Positions 11,182 to 20,157 of a DNA stretch of 51,279 nucleotides are shown here, in pieces. The first letter of the stretch is position 1; every line of letters starts with the position of its first letter. Under the pieces are notes generated by a model that worked only from the letters and a program-made list of their open reading frames with translations, was not told where the DNA came from and searched no databases. A program made the translations under genes and the position numbers. Origin of the DNA: Bacillus sp. ISL-7 (GTDB lineage: Bacteria; Bacillota; Bacilli; Bacillales_B; DSM-18226); assembly GCF_018613065.1 (NCBI RefSeq), contig NZ_JAGGQW010000032.1, positions 1-51,279 of the forward strand. Direction: 5' to 3'.

Positions 11182-11727
11182 TTAAAGATTATTGCTGTAT
11201 ACTTCAGGTTTTAAGACACCGATATATGGAAGGTTTCGATATTTTTCAATATAATCCAAGCCATATCCAACAACAAATTCATCTGGCACAATAAAACAAA
11301 CATAATCAGCTTTAATTGCACTTTTTCTACCAGTTGGTTTATCAAGCAATGTTACAATCTTGATCGATTTTGCTTTCCGATATTTAAATAGGTCAACCAA
11401 ATAACTAAGTGTGAGACCGCTATCGATTATATCCTCGATAATTAGAATGTCTCTGCCTTCTACAGATGTATCTAGGTCCTTGAGGATTTTTACTTCTCCG
11501 GAAGAAACAAGCCCAGTTCCGTAACTGGAAACATCCATAAAGTCCATTTCAAGGTAGCAATCCATCCGTTTTAATAAATCAGCCATAAACGGCATTGCAC
11601 CTTTTAGAACACCTATGGCAAGCGGGAATCGATCCTGATACTCTTCCGTTAACTGTCCAGCTAACTCCCGGATTTTAATTTGAATCTCTTCTTCTGTTAC
11701 TAAGACCTTTTCAATATCCTGTTTCAT
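11182..11727 (-). CDS. hprT: Hypoxanthine phosphoribosyltransferase
   Basis: Purine salvage enzyme that makes IMP and GMP from hypoxanthine or guanine plus PRPP. The 181 residues carry the PRPP-binding loop [16 protein letters not shown] at about 95-110, the [10 protein letters not shown] segment, and DFVGYG-like [10 protein letters not shown] near the end. The gene follows tilS by 25 bp, the conserved tilS-hprT pair; in B. subtilis a HprT-TilS complex activates ftsH transcription, which fits this order. Confidence 0.95.
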   Translation of the reverse strand: MKQDIEKVLVTEEEIQIKIRELAGQLTEEYQDRFPLAIGVLKGAMPFMADLLKRMDCYLEMDFMDVSSYGTGLVSSGEVKILKDLDTSVEGRDILIIEDIIDSGLTLSYLVDLFKYRKAKSIKIVTLLDKPTGRKSAIKADYVCFIVPDEFVVGYGLDYIEKYRNLPYIGVLKPEVYSNNL

Positions 11728-11752
11728 TCTAAATGTGCCCCCTAGAAGATCG

Positions 11753-13138
11753 TTACTTTTGATATTTGAATAGTATATATTGTTTAGCTGAGTAATCTAT
11801 GCCTTCAAGAGAAGATTTTTTTAAACCTGGAAGCCAGATAATAGAACCTTCTTTGTCGGTGAGTACAGGCCACATATTTCGATCATGAACTGGTATTTTC
11901 TGATCAATAAATATGGCTTTTAACTTTTTCGATCCTTGCATTCCCTTAATTGTCATCCGATCACCCATTTTCCTTGAACGAATGATAATCGGCCACTGAA
12001 TACTGCTTGTATGAAACACGGCAGTGTATGGACTTGCCGTTGGAATGCCCCCCTCCATATATTTGCTGCTAATTTCCCCGCCATTTGGCAATAAAATCGT
12101 TCCAGGCTCTGTCATTTCAAAATGATATGACTCAACCTCGGTTAGTTGAAGTTGGAAGGAAAGGGAATGATAGGAACGGGAAACTTTTAAACCATTGGGC
12201 AAATCAAGTTGACCTGATGGGTGAGGATGATTAATTATGAAAAATACTTGATCGATATGTACGGCAGATAATGAAGCTGGTATTTCTTTGTAAAGATAGT
12301 TTAATATTAGTTGAATCCCTCGCCTTTGTAAAGGTATAGGCACTTCAAGAAAGCGTTTAATGTCAATGCTAATTTCACTTTCTTCCTTTTTTGTCATAAC
12401 TGTATTCATTCGTTGGACAGTTAACTCCAGAAGAAAGGTTTCATCACTTTTTAATTCCTCGCTAAACCGTTGAAAATGTTCATGCACATGTGGATTTTCC
12501 TTTTTTAAAAAAGGGACAACTTCTTTTCGAAAGCGATTTCTACTATAGATCCCTTTCTCGTTACTCGGATCTATTCGCGGGCTTAGGTTATGATTTAGGC
12601 AATATTCCTGAATATCAGCCCTTTCCAATCCTAAAAATGGACGAAAAATGGTTCCCTGTTCAAATGGCCTCGAAAAAGGAATACCCGCTCGAGCCAGTCC
12701 CGCACTGCCTCTTGTTAATCTCATTAGCATGGTTTCGATTTGATCATCACCATGATGTGCAAGGGCTAAAAATCGATACTGATACTTTTCCATAATCTTC
12801 GAAAAAAACTCATACCTTACATCTCTTGCGGCGATTTGCGAACTTTTTCCTGTGCTTTCCATAATTTCTGGGACATTGACGCGAGTCATCTCAAACGGAA
12901 GATTATTCTGTTCACAAAATGCTTTGACGAACAGCGCATCCTCATAGGACTCCTGACCACGAAACATATGGTCTACATGGGCTACAACCAGGGAAAGGTT
13001 TTGTTTCTCTTTTTCCGCGAGCAAAAAGTAAAGCAGCGCTAGCGAATCCGGGCCTCCCGAAACACCAATGACAATCTTTTTGGATTCTAATCTGAATCCC
13101 TGGTGACTAAGAAAGGCCTTGACCTTAGATTCCAACAT
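11753..13138 (-). CDS. tilS: tRNA(Ile)-lysidine synthase
   Basis: Converts C34 of the CAU-anticodon tRNA-Ile to lysidine, changing both codon and amino-acid identity. The PP-loop ATPase motif SGGPDS is at 27-32 and [22 protein letters not shown] [19 protein letters not shown] at about 122-140. The C-terminal half (about 360-461) has the TilS substrate-binding and C-terminal domains ([19 protein letters not shown]). Length 461. The ribosome binding site is weak. The 199 bp upstream of it (13139-13337) show no feature I can name. Confidence 0.95.
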   Translation of the reverse strand: MLESKVKAFLSHQGFRLESKKIVIGVSGGPDSLALLYFLLAEKEKQNLSLVVAHVDHMFRGQESYEDALFVKAFCEQNNLPFEMTRVNVPEIMESTGKSSQIAARDVRYEFFSKIMEKYQYRFLALAHHGDDQIETMLMRLTRGSAGLARAGIPFSRPFEQGTIFRPFLGLERADIQEYCLNHNLSPRIDPSNEKGIYSRNRFRKEVVPFLKKENPHVHEHFQRFSEELKSDETFLLELTVQRMNTVMTKKEESEISIDIKRFLEVPIPLQRRGIQLILNYLYKEIPASLSAVHIDQVFFIINHPHPSGQLDLPNGLKVSRSYHSLSFQLQLTEVESYHFEMTEPGTILLPNGGEISSKYMEGGIPTASPYTAVFHTSSIQWPIIIRSRKMGDRMTIKGMQGSKKLKAIFIDQKIPVHDRNMWPVLTDKEGSIIWLPGLKKSSLEGIDYSAKQYILFKYQK

Positions 13139-13337
13139 ATGATTGCACTCTTTCTTAAAACAAAGTTTAAAGCATTAAAACGTTTAGAATAACATTAGTC
13201 TACCACTTTTACGAATAAACTATCAAAGCATTGGCATTACAAAATCCTTAGAAATTTTTCCTATTTATCCTCTTAAAGAACTACGTATTAAATAACCTTT
13301 CTTCTTATACGAATGACCTTGAGAATAGTTTCAACAA

Positions 13338-14354
13338 TTACAGCAATTTATTAAATGTGTACCATCCATATAAAAGACCTAACACGATCGCTATTAACCA
13401 AAATTCCATCCAGCCACTCTTTTTTTTCCTTTTCCGATAGTGCTGCCTTGTTACAGGCTGGTTCCCTTTTAAATCTGGCCGGGGCGGCTGTTTTTGGGAA
13501 GGTTTGGTCGGACCAATGGGCTTTAATAGCGGATCGGGCATTTTTTTATCGACCATAAGATCTAATAAGTCTGCTCTCATTTGTTTAGCGCCGCTATAAT
13601 GGCCTTGAAGTGCTCTTAGGATGACCTTTTCCCACGCTAGCAGTTCCGGCTTCTGTCGGATCGCATCTCTTAATTGCGATATTCCTCCACTGGTTTTCGT
13701 TAATCTTTTGGGATAGGCGGTATTAATCATAATCATTGCCACTGCAAACAGGTCATAGGAAGGCTCAGCTTTCCTAGACCCCAGTCCCCAATAACCGCGG
13801 TCATAGAACTCCGTGAATTCCTTAATCGCTCTTCCTTGAATGGTCGTGCCGCCAACATCAATGCATCTTATTTTTGGAGGAGGACCTGTGACGATTAAGT
13901 TTTCTGGCTTTAGGTCCCCGAATACCCAGCCATTTTCATGAAGCTTGTCTAAATCATTTAAAAGCTGCAAAAATAAAACACTTGTCCAGGATTTCCCCTT
14001 TTGTTGTAAAAAAGTTAAAAAGTCTGGTCCTTGGATATATTCCATCACATAAAAGGAAATGCGTCCGTTATTACTCTGCCAATCATCGACATCAAGCAAA
14101 GAAGGTCCAAGGGTTGGGGGTCCCTGGACCTTTGCTAAGGATTTTAAAACATTTACCTCAGAAGTGATTGACATACCATTATCACTCATTTTTAAAGCGA
14201 CTTGAGTGCTATTATGCTCAGCAAGGTAGACCACCCCGTTTGCTCCAAATCCAAGTTCCTTAATAATTTTATACTTTTTTAAATGCCATTTCCCTGAAAT
14301 GATTGTCCCTTGGCTTACCTTACATTGACTCTTCAAAGTATGATTCATCATCAC
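13338..14354 (-). CDS. yabT: YabT, Hanks-type Ser/Thr protein kinase with C-terminal membrane anchor
   Basis: In B. subtilis YabT is a DNA-stimulated kinase active during spore development (RecA, AbrB among substrates). The 338 residues show a glycine loop GFGANG (35-40), the ATP lysine K55, catalytic FGDLKPEN (145-152) and metal-binding DVG (166-168). The usual HRD and DFG are thus read as FGD and DVG, so the fold is kept but two motifs are atypical. A proline-rich linker and a basic RKRKKK stretch precede one membrane segment (about 314-333). The gene overlaps yabS by 35 bp and its ribosome binding site is unclear. Confidence 0.9.
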   Translation of the reverse strand: MMMNHTLKSQCKVSQGTIISGKWHLKKYKIIKELGFGANGVVYLAEHNSTQVALKMSDNGMSITSEVNVLKSLAKVQGPPTLGPSLLDVDDWQSNNGRISFYVMEYIQGPDFLTFLQQKGKSWTSVLFLQLLNDLDKLHENGWVFGDLKPENLIVTGPPPKIRCIDVGGTTIQGRAIKEFTEFYDRGYWGLGSRKAEPSYDLFAVAMIMINTAYPKRLTKTSGGISQLRDAIRQKPELLAWEKVILRALQGHYSGAKQMRADLLDLMVDKKMPDPLLKPIGPTKPSQKQPPRPDLKGNQPVTRQHYRKRKKKSGWMEFWLIAIVLGLLYGWYTFNKLL

Positions 14355-15057
14355 GTGAAAGCAGGCTCCTTAGAGATTGTTTTTCTTCGAAAGAGGATAG
14401 CGCTGTCCGTAACGCTGGTCCTGTCGGTGTTATTCCTCCAGTGGACAACTGGGAGAATACACTTGTCAGAGTTTGCAGTTTAGGGGTCCAATCCAGCAAT
14501 TTTTCGACATCTTTCTTTTTCCCGGGAAATACATAAACCGAAAATTGATTATCTCCTGTTCGAGCGTTCAAGCTTAGCGAGAGGTCAAGCAGGGCTTCTT
14601 TAACTGTCGGAAGTTTGTGTTTCATACTTGCGCTTGTATCGACAAGAATCAACACTTCTAATTCGACAGTTTCTCCTAATTCATCGACAACCTCCATCAC
14701 TTCCCCGCGTTTTTCAGGCGGGAGGTCTTCCATTGTTTGTAAACGTCCCAAAATTTGTTGCAATTCACGGTTAACCACACCCTGAATCGTTTGGTTCATC
14801 GCCTTACGGGTTACCATTTGCACTGTTTGTGAGAGCTGCTGGGCATAGACAATCTGACTGACTCCCCCGCCTGACATCGCGATCCCATCAATTTCAGTCA
14901 TTCCTTTTTCATCAATGGTATCCTGCTCCATCACACCGATGACATTAACAGTGATTCCTTGTTCTTTCGCTAGTGCAGCCATGGCAATTGGATCGTCCCC
15001 TTGATTGGAACATCCATCGGTAATTAGTAAAATTTGGCGAATTTTGCCTGTATACAT
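14320..15057 (-). CDS. yabS: YabS, von Willebrand factor A-domain protein
   Basis: A 245-residue protein with an N-terminal ILLITDGCSNQGDDP segment and a second A-domain-like core LILVDTSASMKHKLPTVKEA (about 135-155), where DTSAS is a metal-ion-dependent adhesion site (DxSxS). Such proteins often scaffold partners; the function of YabS is not known to me. It lies between spoIIE and yabT, both sporulation genes, and overlaps yabT by 35 bp, which suggests the two proteins act together. A Noc-type palindrome lies inside it. Confidence 0.88.
   Translation of the reverse strand: MYTGKIRQILLITDGCSNQGDDPIAMAALAKEQGITVNVIGVMEQDTIDEKGMTEIDGIAMSGGGVSQIVYAQQLSQTVQMVTRKAMNQTIQGVVNRELQQILGRLQTMEDLPPEKRGEVMEVVDELGETVELEVLILVDTSASMKHKLPTVKEALLDLSLSLNARTGDNQFSVYVFPGKKKDVEKLLDWTPKLQTLTSVFSQLSTGGITPTGPALRTALSSFEEKQSLRSLLSRDDESYFEESM
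14517..14530. other. Candidate Noc-binding site (NBS)
   Basis: TTTTCCCGGGAAAT differs at one base from the Noc consensus ATTTCCCGGGAAAT of B. subtilis. It lies inside yabS. Noc spreads from such sites to block division over the nucleoid; they are scattered around Bacillus chromosomes except near the terminus. Confidence 0.6.
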
Positions 15058-15151
15058 AACCTTCTCCCTTCACAACATGTATTGGTACCATTTTCGACGG
15101 GATCTAAATGATTTATACATATTTTAATGAGAGACGGTGTAAAATACTCTA

Positions 15152-17626
15152 TTAGGCCTGCCGTTTCAATTTGGGAACAGGAATGGAGGCCCATTTCGGT
15201 GTATTATGTTTTATTTTCGCTACGGTCACAGTCATATCATCATGGATGATTTCAGATCTCGATCGAATGACTTCCTCGAGAATTAAATCAGCTATCTCCT
15301 GCGGATTATCTGTCTCTAATCCTTGTAATTTTCTTTTCATCCATAAATCATAATTTTCTACATGCAAGGGACCTTCAAACACCCCATCGCTCATCATAAT
15401 TAGTAAATCTCCAGCTTTTAGTTGTTCACTGACCACATCCACTTCAAATTCTTGAATCATTCCTATTGGCAGATTGCTTGCCTGAATTTTAATAATCTTA
15501 CTCCCTCTTTTAATAAAGCTTGGTGTAGATCCAATCTTAAGGAACTTGGCTGAAGCATTTTGCAGATCAATCATCGCTAAATCTAATGTAGAAAAAATTT
15601 CATCCTGCGTCCGGAGCGAGAGGATCGAGTTAACAGATTTAATCGCTACCTTCTCCTCGATTCCTGATTGGAGGATTTTTTGTAATAGGAGCAGTGTTTC
15701 TTTACTCTCGTAATGGGCTCTCTCGCCATTTCCCATTCCATCACTAATGGCAATCGCATATTTTCCTAATCCGAGTTCAATGGTCGAATAGCTGTCTCCC
15801 GATACAAGGCCCCCATCCTTGGCAGCATGGGCGACTCCTGTTTCTACAGTAAACGCCTTTGATGATCTAAATGTCACACGGCAAAGGTCATTCGGTACGG
15901 TTGCACATTCTTCCTTATTAACGACAATGGTTTCCCCGAGAATATCTGATAACATCGGTGCTATTAATTTGTCACATTCACCATGGCCATCGCAAAATGG
16001 CAAAGACATCTCAATATCGACATTTCCTTGCTCAAGGCTATAGATTTCCACTTGTTCAATATGGATTCCGAACGATTGCATGGCCTCCATAATTTGTTCT
16101 TCCTGCTTGTGGTGGTTTTCTCTTTCCCGTTGGATCTCTTTCGCGAAATTATCCATCACTTCAGACACACCTAACAATTGATCCGCAACAAGTCTGCGGC
16201 TTTCCTGAACCTGCTTTTTCAACTTTTGATTGGCTTGAAAAAACGTTAATTCTTGCCCAATCGATTCGTACACTCTTTTTGATCGTGTACAAATCTTTTC
16301 CCATTCTCGCGATAGTTTAGTAGAAATATTCCCGTCGTTTTGATCCATTTCATGAATAATTTCTTCCATATAGGCATAGGTTGTATTAAAATTGTTCGCC
16401 CAGCATTGATCCTTCTTAAAGCATGTTTGGCAAGTTTTTTCGGTTACGTTACTCATAAAGTAATCCATTTCACGTTCATTTTGCTCTTCTTTTGGTTGGA
16501 TTTCCATTTGTGAAAAGCTTTTGGACAAGGCATGGAAGACATTAGAGAATTGTGAAACCCGCTGTGCCGTAACATCGCGCATCTTACGCATATACTTTTG
16601 CTGCTCTGCTGTGTACTCCGGTGTACCAGGGATATACTTTGCTAATCGAGAAGTTAATACCTGAGGTGTTAAGAGGAATAAGAAGATGGCCGCAGCTGAC
16701 TCCAATACAGTAAGCAGGATGGACCCTCCGCCTTCCCCATACATGCCAATTAGGAGCGTAGCGATAAATAATCCAATTGAAACACCTATTTTTTTACCTT
16801 CCTTCATCAAGCCCCCCAAGACACCTGAAAAAGCAAGTAAACTCATATGGTAAAAACTAGATACGCTAGCAAGACTAAAAATTAACCCAGTGACGACCCC
16901 CACTGTCGAACCGACTGTTGCACCAGCTATAAAAGAAAACACTAATACTAGGTATCTCGACATAATATGCTCAACCGATAGGTCATAAACCTTCCAGCCA
17001 ATTGTCCCCGTCATAATCGAAGCGAGCATAATGATTAGACAAACGATTTCTTCCGTTTTTAACAATTGTCTCCTTTTATTAAAGGTTAGCAATGGGATAC
17101 TTTGTAAAAAAATTAACGTCAAAATAAAAGCAAGACTTGTTTGAACTCCGACCATCATTAAATCATATAGTGTCAATTGCTGTGAAAGTATAAACGCTTC
17201 AGCCAGTTTCCCCAGCCCAAGCACAATACCGACTATAAAAGGTGTCGATTTCATTTCATTCCTTAACCATTTCTTACATATTCGGAAAACTACCATGTAG
17301 CTGAGCGTAACTACGAAGGTAAAAGCCGCATTTGTTAGCGAAATGGTCACTGCACCGATAATCAATCCGATCAAGGCAAGCGGTGCCCGATCTCGTTTAA
17401 TTAAATAAACAGAGGCAAAAAAGGGAAGGCAAAACGGAGTCAACTTTGCCAAAATCAAGGCCCGTCCCAGCAAAAAACCCACCATTAATAACAGGTACCC
17501 CTTTTTTATGAAAAAGGACTCTAGCATTAGTTGAACTTTTTTCATTCCACTCTGCAAAGCCCATTTCGATGGATGAAGATTAACTTCTCTGACTGGTTCT
17601 ATGAAACTAGCATTTGTCTTTTCCAT
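15152..17626 (-). CDS. spoIIE: Stage II sporulation protein E, serine phosphatase
   Basis: Dephosphorylates SpoIIAA-P to release sigma-F in the forespore and helps place the polar septum. The 824-residue protein has about ten hydrophobic segments in residues 40-325, a central FtsZ/oligomerisation region (about 330-570, with CQTCFKKDQCW) and a PP2C phosphatase domain (about 590-805) with the metal-site motifs IAISDGMGNGERA and IMMSDGVFEG. Upstream is a Spo0A-type sigma-A promoter with a 21 bp spacer. It precedes yabS and yabT. Confidence 0.97.
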   Translation of the reverse strand: MEKTNASFIEPVREVNLHPSKWALQSGMKKVQLMLESFFIKKGYLLLMVGFLLGRALILAKLTPFCLPFFASVYLIKRDRAPLALIGLIIGAVTISLTNAAFTFVVTLSYMVVFRICKKWLRNEMKSTPFIVGIVLGLGKLAEAFILSQQLTLYDLMMVGVQTSLAFILTLIFLQSIPLLTFNKRRQLLKTEEIVCLIIMLASIMTGTIGWKVYDLSVEHIMSRYLVLVFSFIAGATVGSTVGVVTGLIFSLASVSSFYHMSLLAFSGVLGGLMKEGKKIGVSIGLFIATLLIGMYGEGGGSILLTVLESAAAIFLFLLTPQVLTSRLAKYIPGTPEYTAEQQKYMRKMRDVTAQRVSQFSNVFHALSKSFSQMEIQPKEEQNEREMDYFMSNVTEKTCQTCFKKDQCWANNFNTTYAYMEEIIHEMDQNDGNISTKLSREWEKICTRSKRVYESIGQELTFFQANQKLKKQVQESRRLVADQLLGVSEVMDNFAKEIQRERENHHKQEEQIMEAMQSFGIHIEQVEIYSLEQGNVDIEMSLPFCDGHGECDKLIAPMLSDILGETIVVNKEECATVPNDLCRVTFRSSKAFTVETGVAHAAKDGGLVSGDSYSTIELGLGKYAIAISDGMGNGERAHYESKETLLLLQKILQSGIEEKVAIKSVNSILSLRTQDEIFSTLDLAMIDLQNASAKFLKIGSTPSFIKRGSKIIKIQASNLPIGMIQEFEVDVVSEQLKAGDLLIMMSDGVFEGPLHVENYDLWMKRKLQGLETDNPQEIADLILEEVIRSRSEIIHDDMTVTVAKIKHNTPKWASIPVPKLKRQA

Positions 17627-17660
17627 AAATCACACTCCCTATTCTTTCATCGTTCAGATA

Positions 17661-17693
17661 ATTATAAAATTAATAGTCAGAAAAGTTTGTCAA
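17661..17693 (-). promoter_or_regulatory. Spo0A-type sigma-A promoter of spoIIE (21 bp spacer)
   Basis: On the minus strand, consensus -35 TTGACA (17688-17693) and consensus -10 TATAAT (17661-17666) are separated by 21 bp rather than 17. B. subtilis spoIIE and spoIIG promoters have the same long spacing and need Spo0A-P. A 0A-box-like TTTGACAAA overlaps the -35 and a weaker ACAGTCGAA lies at 17719-17727. Confidence 0.8.
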
Positions 17694-17782
17694 ATTAGTG
17701 AACAAGCAAAAAGAATCGTTCGACTGTTTTCACTATTATCATTCAAATAATAGTAATTAGTGTCGTTGGGTGTCATCATTGG

Positions 17783-17823
17783 GTGTCAGGCACCATGTGA
17801 AGAATTCACATGGTGCCTGACAC
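17783..17823. repeat. Perfect palindrome, 18 bp arms, upstream of spoIIE
   Basis: Arms GTGTCAGGCACCATGTGA (17783-17800) and its exact complement (17806-17823) enclose a 5 nt loop. On the plus strand six T follow, so it looks like a terminator facing away from all genes here. A 10 bp direct repeat TTGGGTGTCA occurs at 17766-17775 and 17779-17788. I recall related palindromes dispersed in Bacillus intergenic regions. The remaining bases of 17627-17925 hold the spoIIE promoter and the yabR terminator; no tRNA gene is present. Confidence 0.85.
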
Positions 17824-17838
17824 TTTTTTATTGGAAAA

Positions 17839-17869
17839 CAAAAAAAGACAGGCCATTTAGTCCTGTCTT
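17839..17869 (-). terminator. Intrinsic terminator after yabR
   Basis: On the minus strand, arms AAGACAGG and CCTGTCTT (17862-17869, 17845-17852), followed by seven T. It lies 57 bp after the yabR stop codon and separates the yabM-to-yabR unit from spoIIE. Confidence 0.9.
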
Positions 17870-17925
17870 AGATTTATAGATATTGAGTAAGGCCACTCTT
17901 ATTCTGATAAAAGTTAACAGCAAGT

Positions 17926-18363
17926 TTACCCCCGCTTAGCTCCTCTTCCTCCACGCTTGGACTCCGTGTGCCGTTTTAAGGAAGATAAACGATCCTCACT
18001 ATCTTTTAAAAATTTTGCCATTTTGGTTTCAAAATTTTCCGGCTTAGCAGTATTGCGATCGTTGTTTCTACCCTGACGAGGACGTTGTGATTGTGAGTTT
18101 GAATGGGACCTTTGCTGCGTCTCTGGTCGATCCTTCGCCTTCTTAATCGACAGTCCAATTTTCCCATCCTTCTCAACATTGAGGACTTTTACCTCAACTT
18201 GGTCGCCAACCTTTAAATGATCATTAATATCTTTCACATAGTTGTCCGCAACCTCGCTGATGTGTACGAGTCCTGTTGAGCCACCCGGCAGCTCCACAAA
18301 CGCTCCAAAATTAGTAATTCCTGTTACCTTCCCCTGTAACTTGCTGCCTACTTCAATTGACAT
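17926..18363 (-). CDS. yabR: S1-domain RNA-binding protein YabR
   Basis: A 145-residue protein: one S1 OB-fold RNA-binding domain (about 1-75: GSKLQGKVTGITNFGAFVEL, GLVHISEVADNYVKDI, VKVLNVEKDGKIGLSIK) followed by a basic, Ser/Gln/Arg-rich tail. It belongs to the general stress protein 13 type; I believe it associates with RNA or ribosomes, but its precise role is unknown. It follows divIC as in B. subtilis, 95 bp away. Confidence 0.9.
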   Translation of the reverse strand: MSIEVGSKLQGKVTGITNFGAFVELPGGSTGLVHISEVADNYVKDINDHLKVGDQVEVKVLNVEKDGKIGLSIKKAKDRPETQQRSHSNSQSQRPRQGRNNDRNTAKPENFETKMAKFLKDSEDRLSSLKRHTESKRGGRGAKRG

Positions 18364-18458
18364 AAAAAGAATGTTCCTCCTTAAAAGTATAAAAAATCAA
18401 TCTTACTCTATATTATACAAAAAGAAAAAAATCAGTGTCAATATGGCTACAAATTGGT

Positions 18459-18842
18459 TCATTTCCCCTTTTTTTCATCAGGGATCGTAAAAATAATTTC
18501 ATTTTTCTCAGAGAAGAAATATTCTTTTCTAGCTAACTTTGCAATATAATCATCATCATTTAATTTAATAATATTTTCATTGAGAATATCCTGCTGATTC
18601 TTTAAGTCAGTTAATTGGTGATTAAGTTCCTTCTTTTGAGCAATCTTTTCCTTGAGTTTAGCAGTTTGGGAAATGGTGCTGGAAATCATTAAATAAGAGA
18701 GAATACTGGCCAAAACCAAAAACATCGACAGCCGCCGTGCTAATAATTTCTTTTTCCTAGCTGATGCAATTTCTGCATACTCCTGCTGCTTAACATACGT
18801 TGTCTGGATCTTTGACACACTTTTCTTTTGTTCTTCTCCCAT
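18459..18842 (-). CDS. divIC: Cell division protein DivIC (FtsB-like)
   Basis: Bitopic septum protein that forms a complex with FtsL and DivIB. The 127 residues have a basic cytoplasmic tail (KKKLLARR), one membrane segment (about 37-56) and an extracellular coiled coil (about 60-95), then the conserved LARKEYFFSEKNEIIF end. I chose the ATG at 18842 with GGTGA 5 nt upstream; a GTG at 18851 would add three residues. It follows yabQ by 13 bp. Confidence 0.93.
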   Translation of the reverse strand: MGEEQKKSVSKIQTTYVKQQEYAEIASARKKKLLARRLSMFLVLASILSYLMISSTISQTAKLKEKIAQKKELNHQLTDLKNQQDILNENIIKLNDDDYIAKLARKEYFFSEKNEIIFTIPDEKKGK

Positions 18843-18855
18843 TTCCCTCACCGCC

Positions 18856-19488
18856 TTACTCTTTTGGTTTTTTCCATCTATTTATCATCTTACTTATATA
18901 ATTCCTGATTTTGTGGAAATTTCCTGCCGTTTTATTATATAACTTCTCGACGGATTTTTTAATACCTTTCGGCAAAAGTTTCCAAAAAATTAACATAATT
19001 TTTTGGAACGGTACAAAAATAATCTTTAGGATAAATAGTAAAACTTTACCCATAAATCTAACAAGGGTTAAAAGCCCCCTGCCAATTGAAATGATAATGA
19101 TAATAATTAGCTGAATAAGACCCAAGATTGGTTTATAAATCAGGAGATGGAAAGCTTTTTTTATAAAGCGGATGACAGCTATCGTTGTTTTAATCGATAC
19201 CTCAAGCAAGTGAAGGTAAATTCCTTTAAATAAACTCTGGTAGGCGGCAAATCCACAAACAAGCGCGAGGAAGATATAAAATCTTAATTCCCCATTATTC
19301 ACTAAAAATAACGTGTAAAATATGATCACAGCTTGGATCATCCAAAATAATAAATCATTAAAGAATACAATCCACTGCTTTCTTTTCGGCCGATTTAAAA
19401 ACCGCTGATAGGTATCGAACATGGCGCCGAATAACGACCCCATTCCAATCATTGAAAGCAACGTAATAAATTGAGTCGAGAGGGTCAT
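18856..19488 (-). CDS. yabQ: Spore cortex protein YabQ
   Basis: In B. subtilis YabQ is a mother-cell membrane protein required for spore cortex formation. The 210 residues contain several hydrophobic segments: about 5-25, 40-60, 62-80 and a long one around 115-150 (LIQLIIIIIISIGRGLLTLV), with a basic C-terminal tail. Its start overlaps the yabP stop in an ATGA, which suggests translational coupling. Confidence 0.9.
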   Translation of the reverse strand: MTLSTQFITLLSMIGMGSLFGAMFDTYQRFLNRPKRKQWIVFFNDLLFWMIQAVIIFYTLFLVNNGELRFYIFLALVCGFAAYQSLFKGIYLHLLEVSIKTTIAVIRFIKKAFHLLIYKPILGLIQLIIIIIISIGRGLLTLVRFMGKVLLFILKIIFVPFQKIMLIFWKLLPKGIKKSVEKLYNKTAGNFHKIRNYISKMINRWKKPKE

Positions 19489-19787
19489 CGGAATAACTTA
19501 CTAAAGAACCCTTTAGCTTTCTCCCCGTGCTGTTCGTCAAGGTAAACTAAATCAAAAATTTTCCCCTTAATCGAAACAATCCCCTTTTCTACATCGAGAT
19601 TTTTCATTTGCAAATTTTGTCCTTTGATTGCTAAAAATCCCATCGATGTTTCTAATAAAAACTCTTCATTATCAAAACTCTCCACTTGCTTGACACCGGT
19701 AATCTCAAGTAGTTTTCTGCCTCTCATGATGACGTCATGGTCTGGAACACTGCTCTTTGTTGGATTATTATCATAATACTGGCTCAT
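19485..19787 (-). CDS. yabP: Sporulation protein YabP
   Basis: A 100-residue protein, the exact B. subtilis length, with the YabP/YqfC-family pattern HDVIMRGRKLLEITGVKQVESFDNEEF, then GFLAIKGQNLQMKNLDVEKG and IKGKIFDLVYLD. In B. subtilis it acts with YabQ in the mother cell. The ATG at 19787 has GAGGG 6 nt upstream; the one at 19793 lies too close to it. Confidence 0.92.
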   Translation of the reverse strand: MSQYYDNNPTKSSVPDHDVIMRGRKLLEITGVKQVESFDNEEFLLETSMGFLAIKGQNLQMKNLDVEKGIVSIKGKIFDLVYLDEQHGEKAKGFFSKLFR

Positions 19788-19805
19788 TAACATCCCTCAC
19801 AATCA

Positions 19806-19836
19806 TTTGTACAACCTTTTTGATACAATTTATGTG
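19806..19836 (-). promoter_or_regulatory. Possible sigma-E promoter of yabP-yabQ
   Basis: On the minus strand, CACATA (19831-19836), 17 bp, then TGTACAAA (19806-19813), resembling the sigma-E pattern ATA / CATACAAT. The match is partial. Sigma-E control of yabP and yabQ is known in B. subtilis. Confidence 0.35.
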
Positions 19837-19863
19837 AAGGATTTGAAAATTAGAACTCGGTTA

Positions 19864-20139
19864 CTACATTGGGAATTCTGTGGAGCCAATTCTTTCTTCA
19901 TTGATAATCGTATACATCTCTGCTGCTTCCTCTTTGCGGGTGGTATCCTGGATCCGGTCAATCCTTGCGGTAACTTTTCTTTGCCCCAGTCGGATTGTTA
20001 ATTCATCCCCGACTTTAACCGTTGAAGAAGCCTTGGCCTCTTTCCCATTAATTTCGATTCTCCCTTGATCAGACACCTCTTTTGCTAAAGTCCTTCTTTT
20101 GATTAATCGCGATACTTTCAAAAATTTATCTAGACGCAT
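19864..20139 (-). CDS. rqcP: RqcP (YabO), S4-domain ribosome-quality-control factor
   Basis: Binds stalled 50S subunits with RqcH and supports C-terminal alanine tailing of the nascent chain. The 91-residue protein is an S4 domain (MRLDKFLKVSRLIKRRTLAKE, GRIEINGKEAKASSTVKVGD), with a short tail. GGGGAG precedes the ATG. It lies between mazG and yabP as in B. subtilis. Confidence 0.93.
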   Translation of the reverse strand: MRLDKFLKVSRLIKRRTLAKEVSDQGRIEINGKEAKASSTVKVGDELTIRLGQRKVTARIDRIQDTTRKEEAAEMYTIINEERIGSTEFPM

Positions 20140-20157
20140 GCGTAAACTCCCCTTTTT

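Noticed and set aside
17870..17925. Remnant tRNA between yabR and spoIIE
   Set aside because: No cloverleaf, no GGTTCGA-type T-loop and no CCA-proximal stem can be formed.
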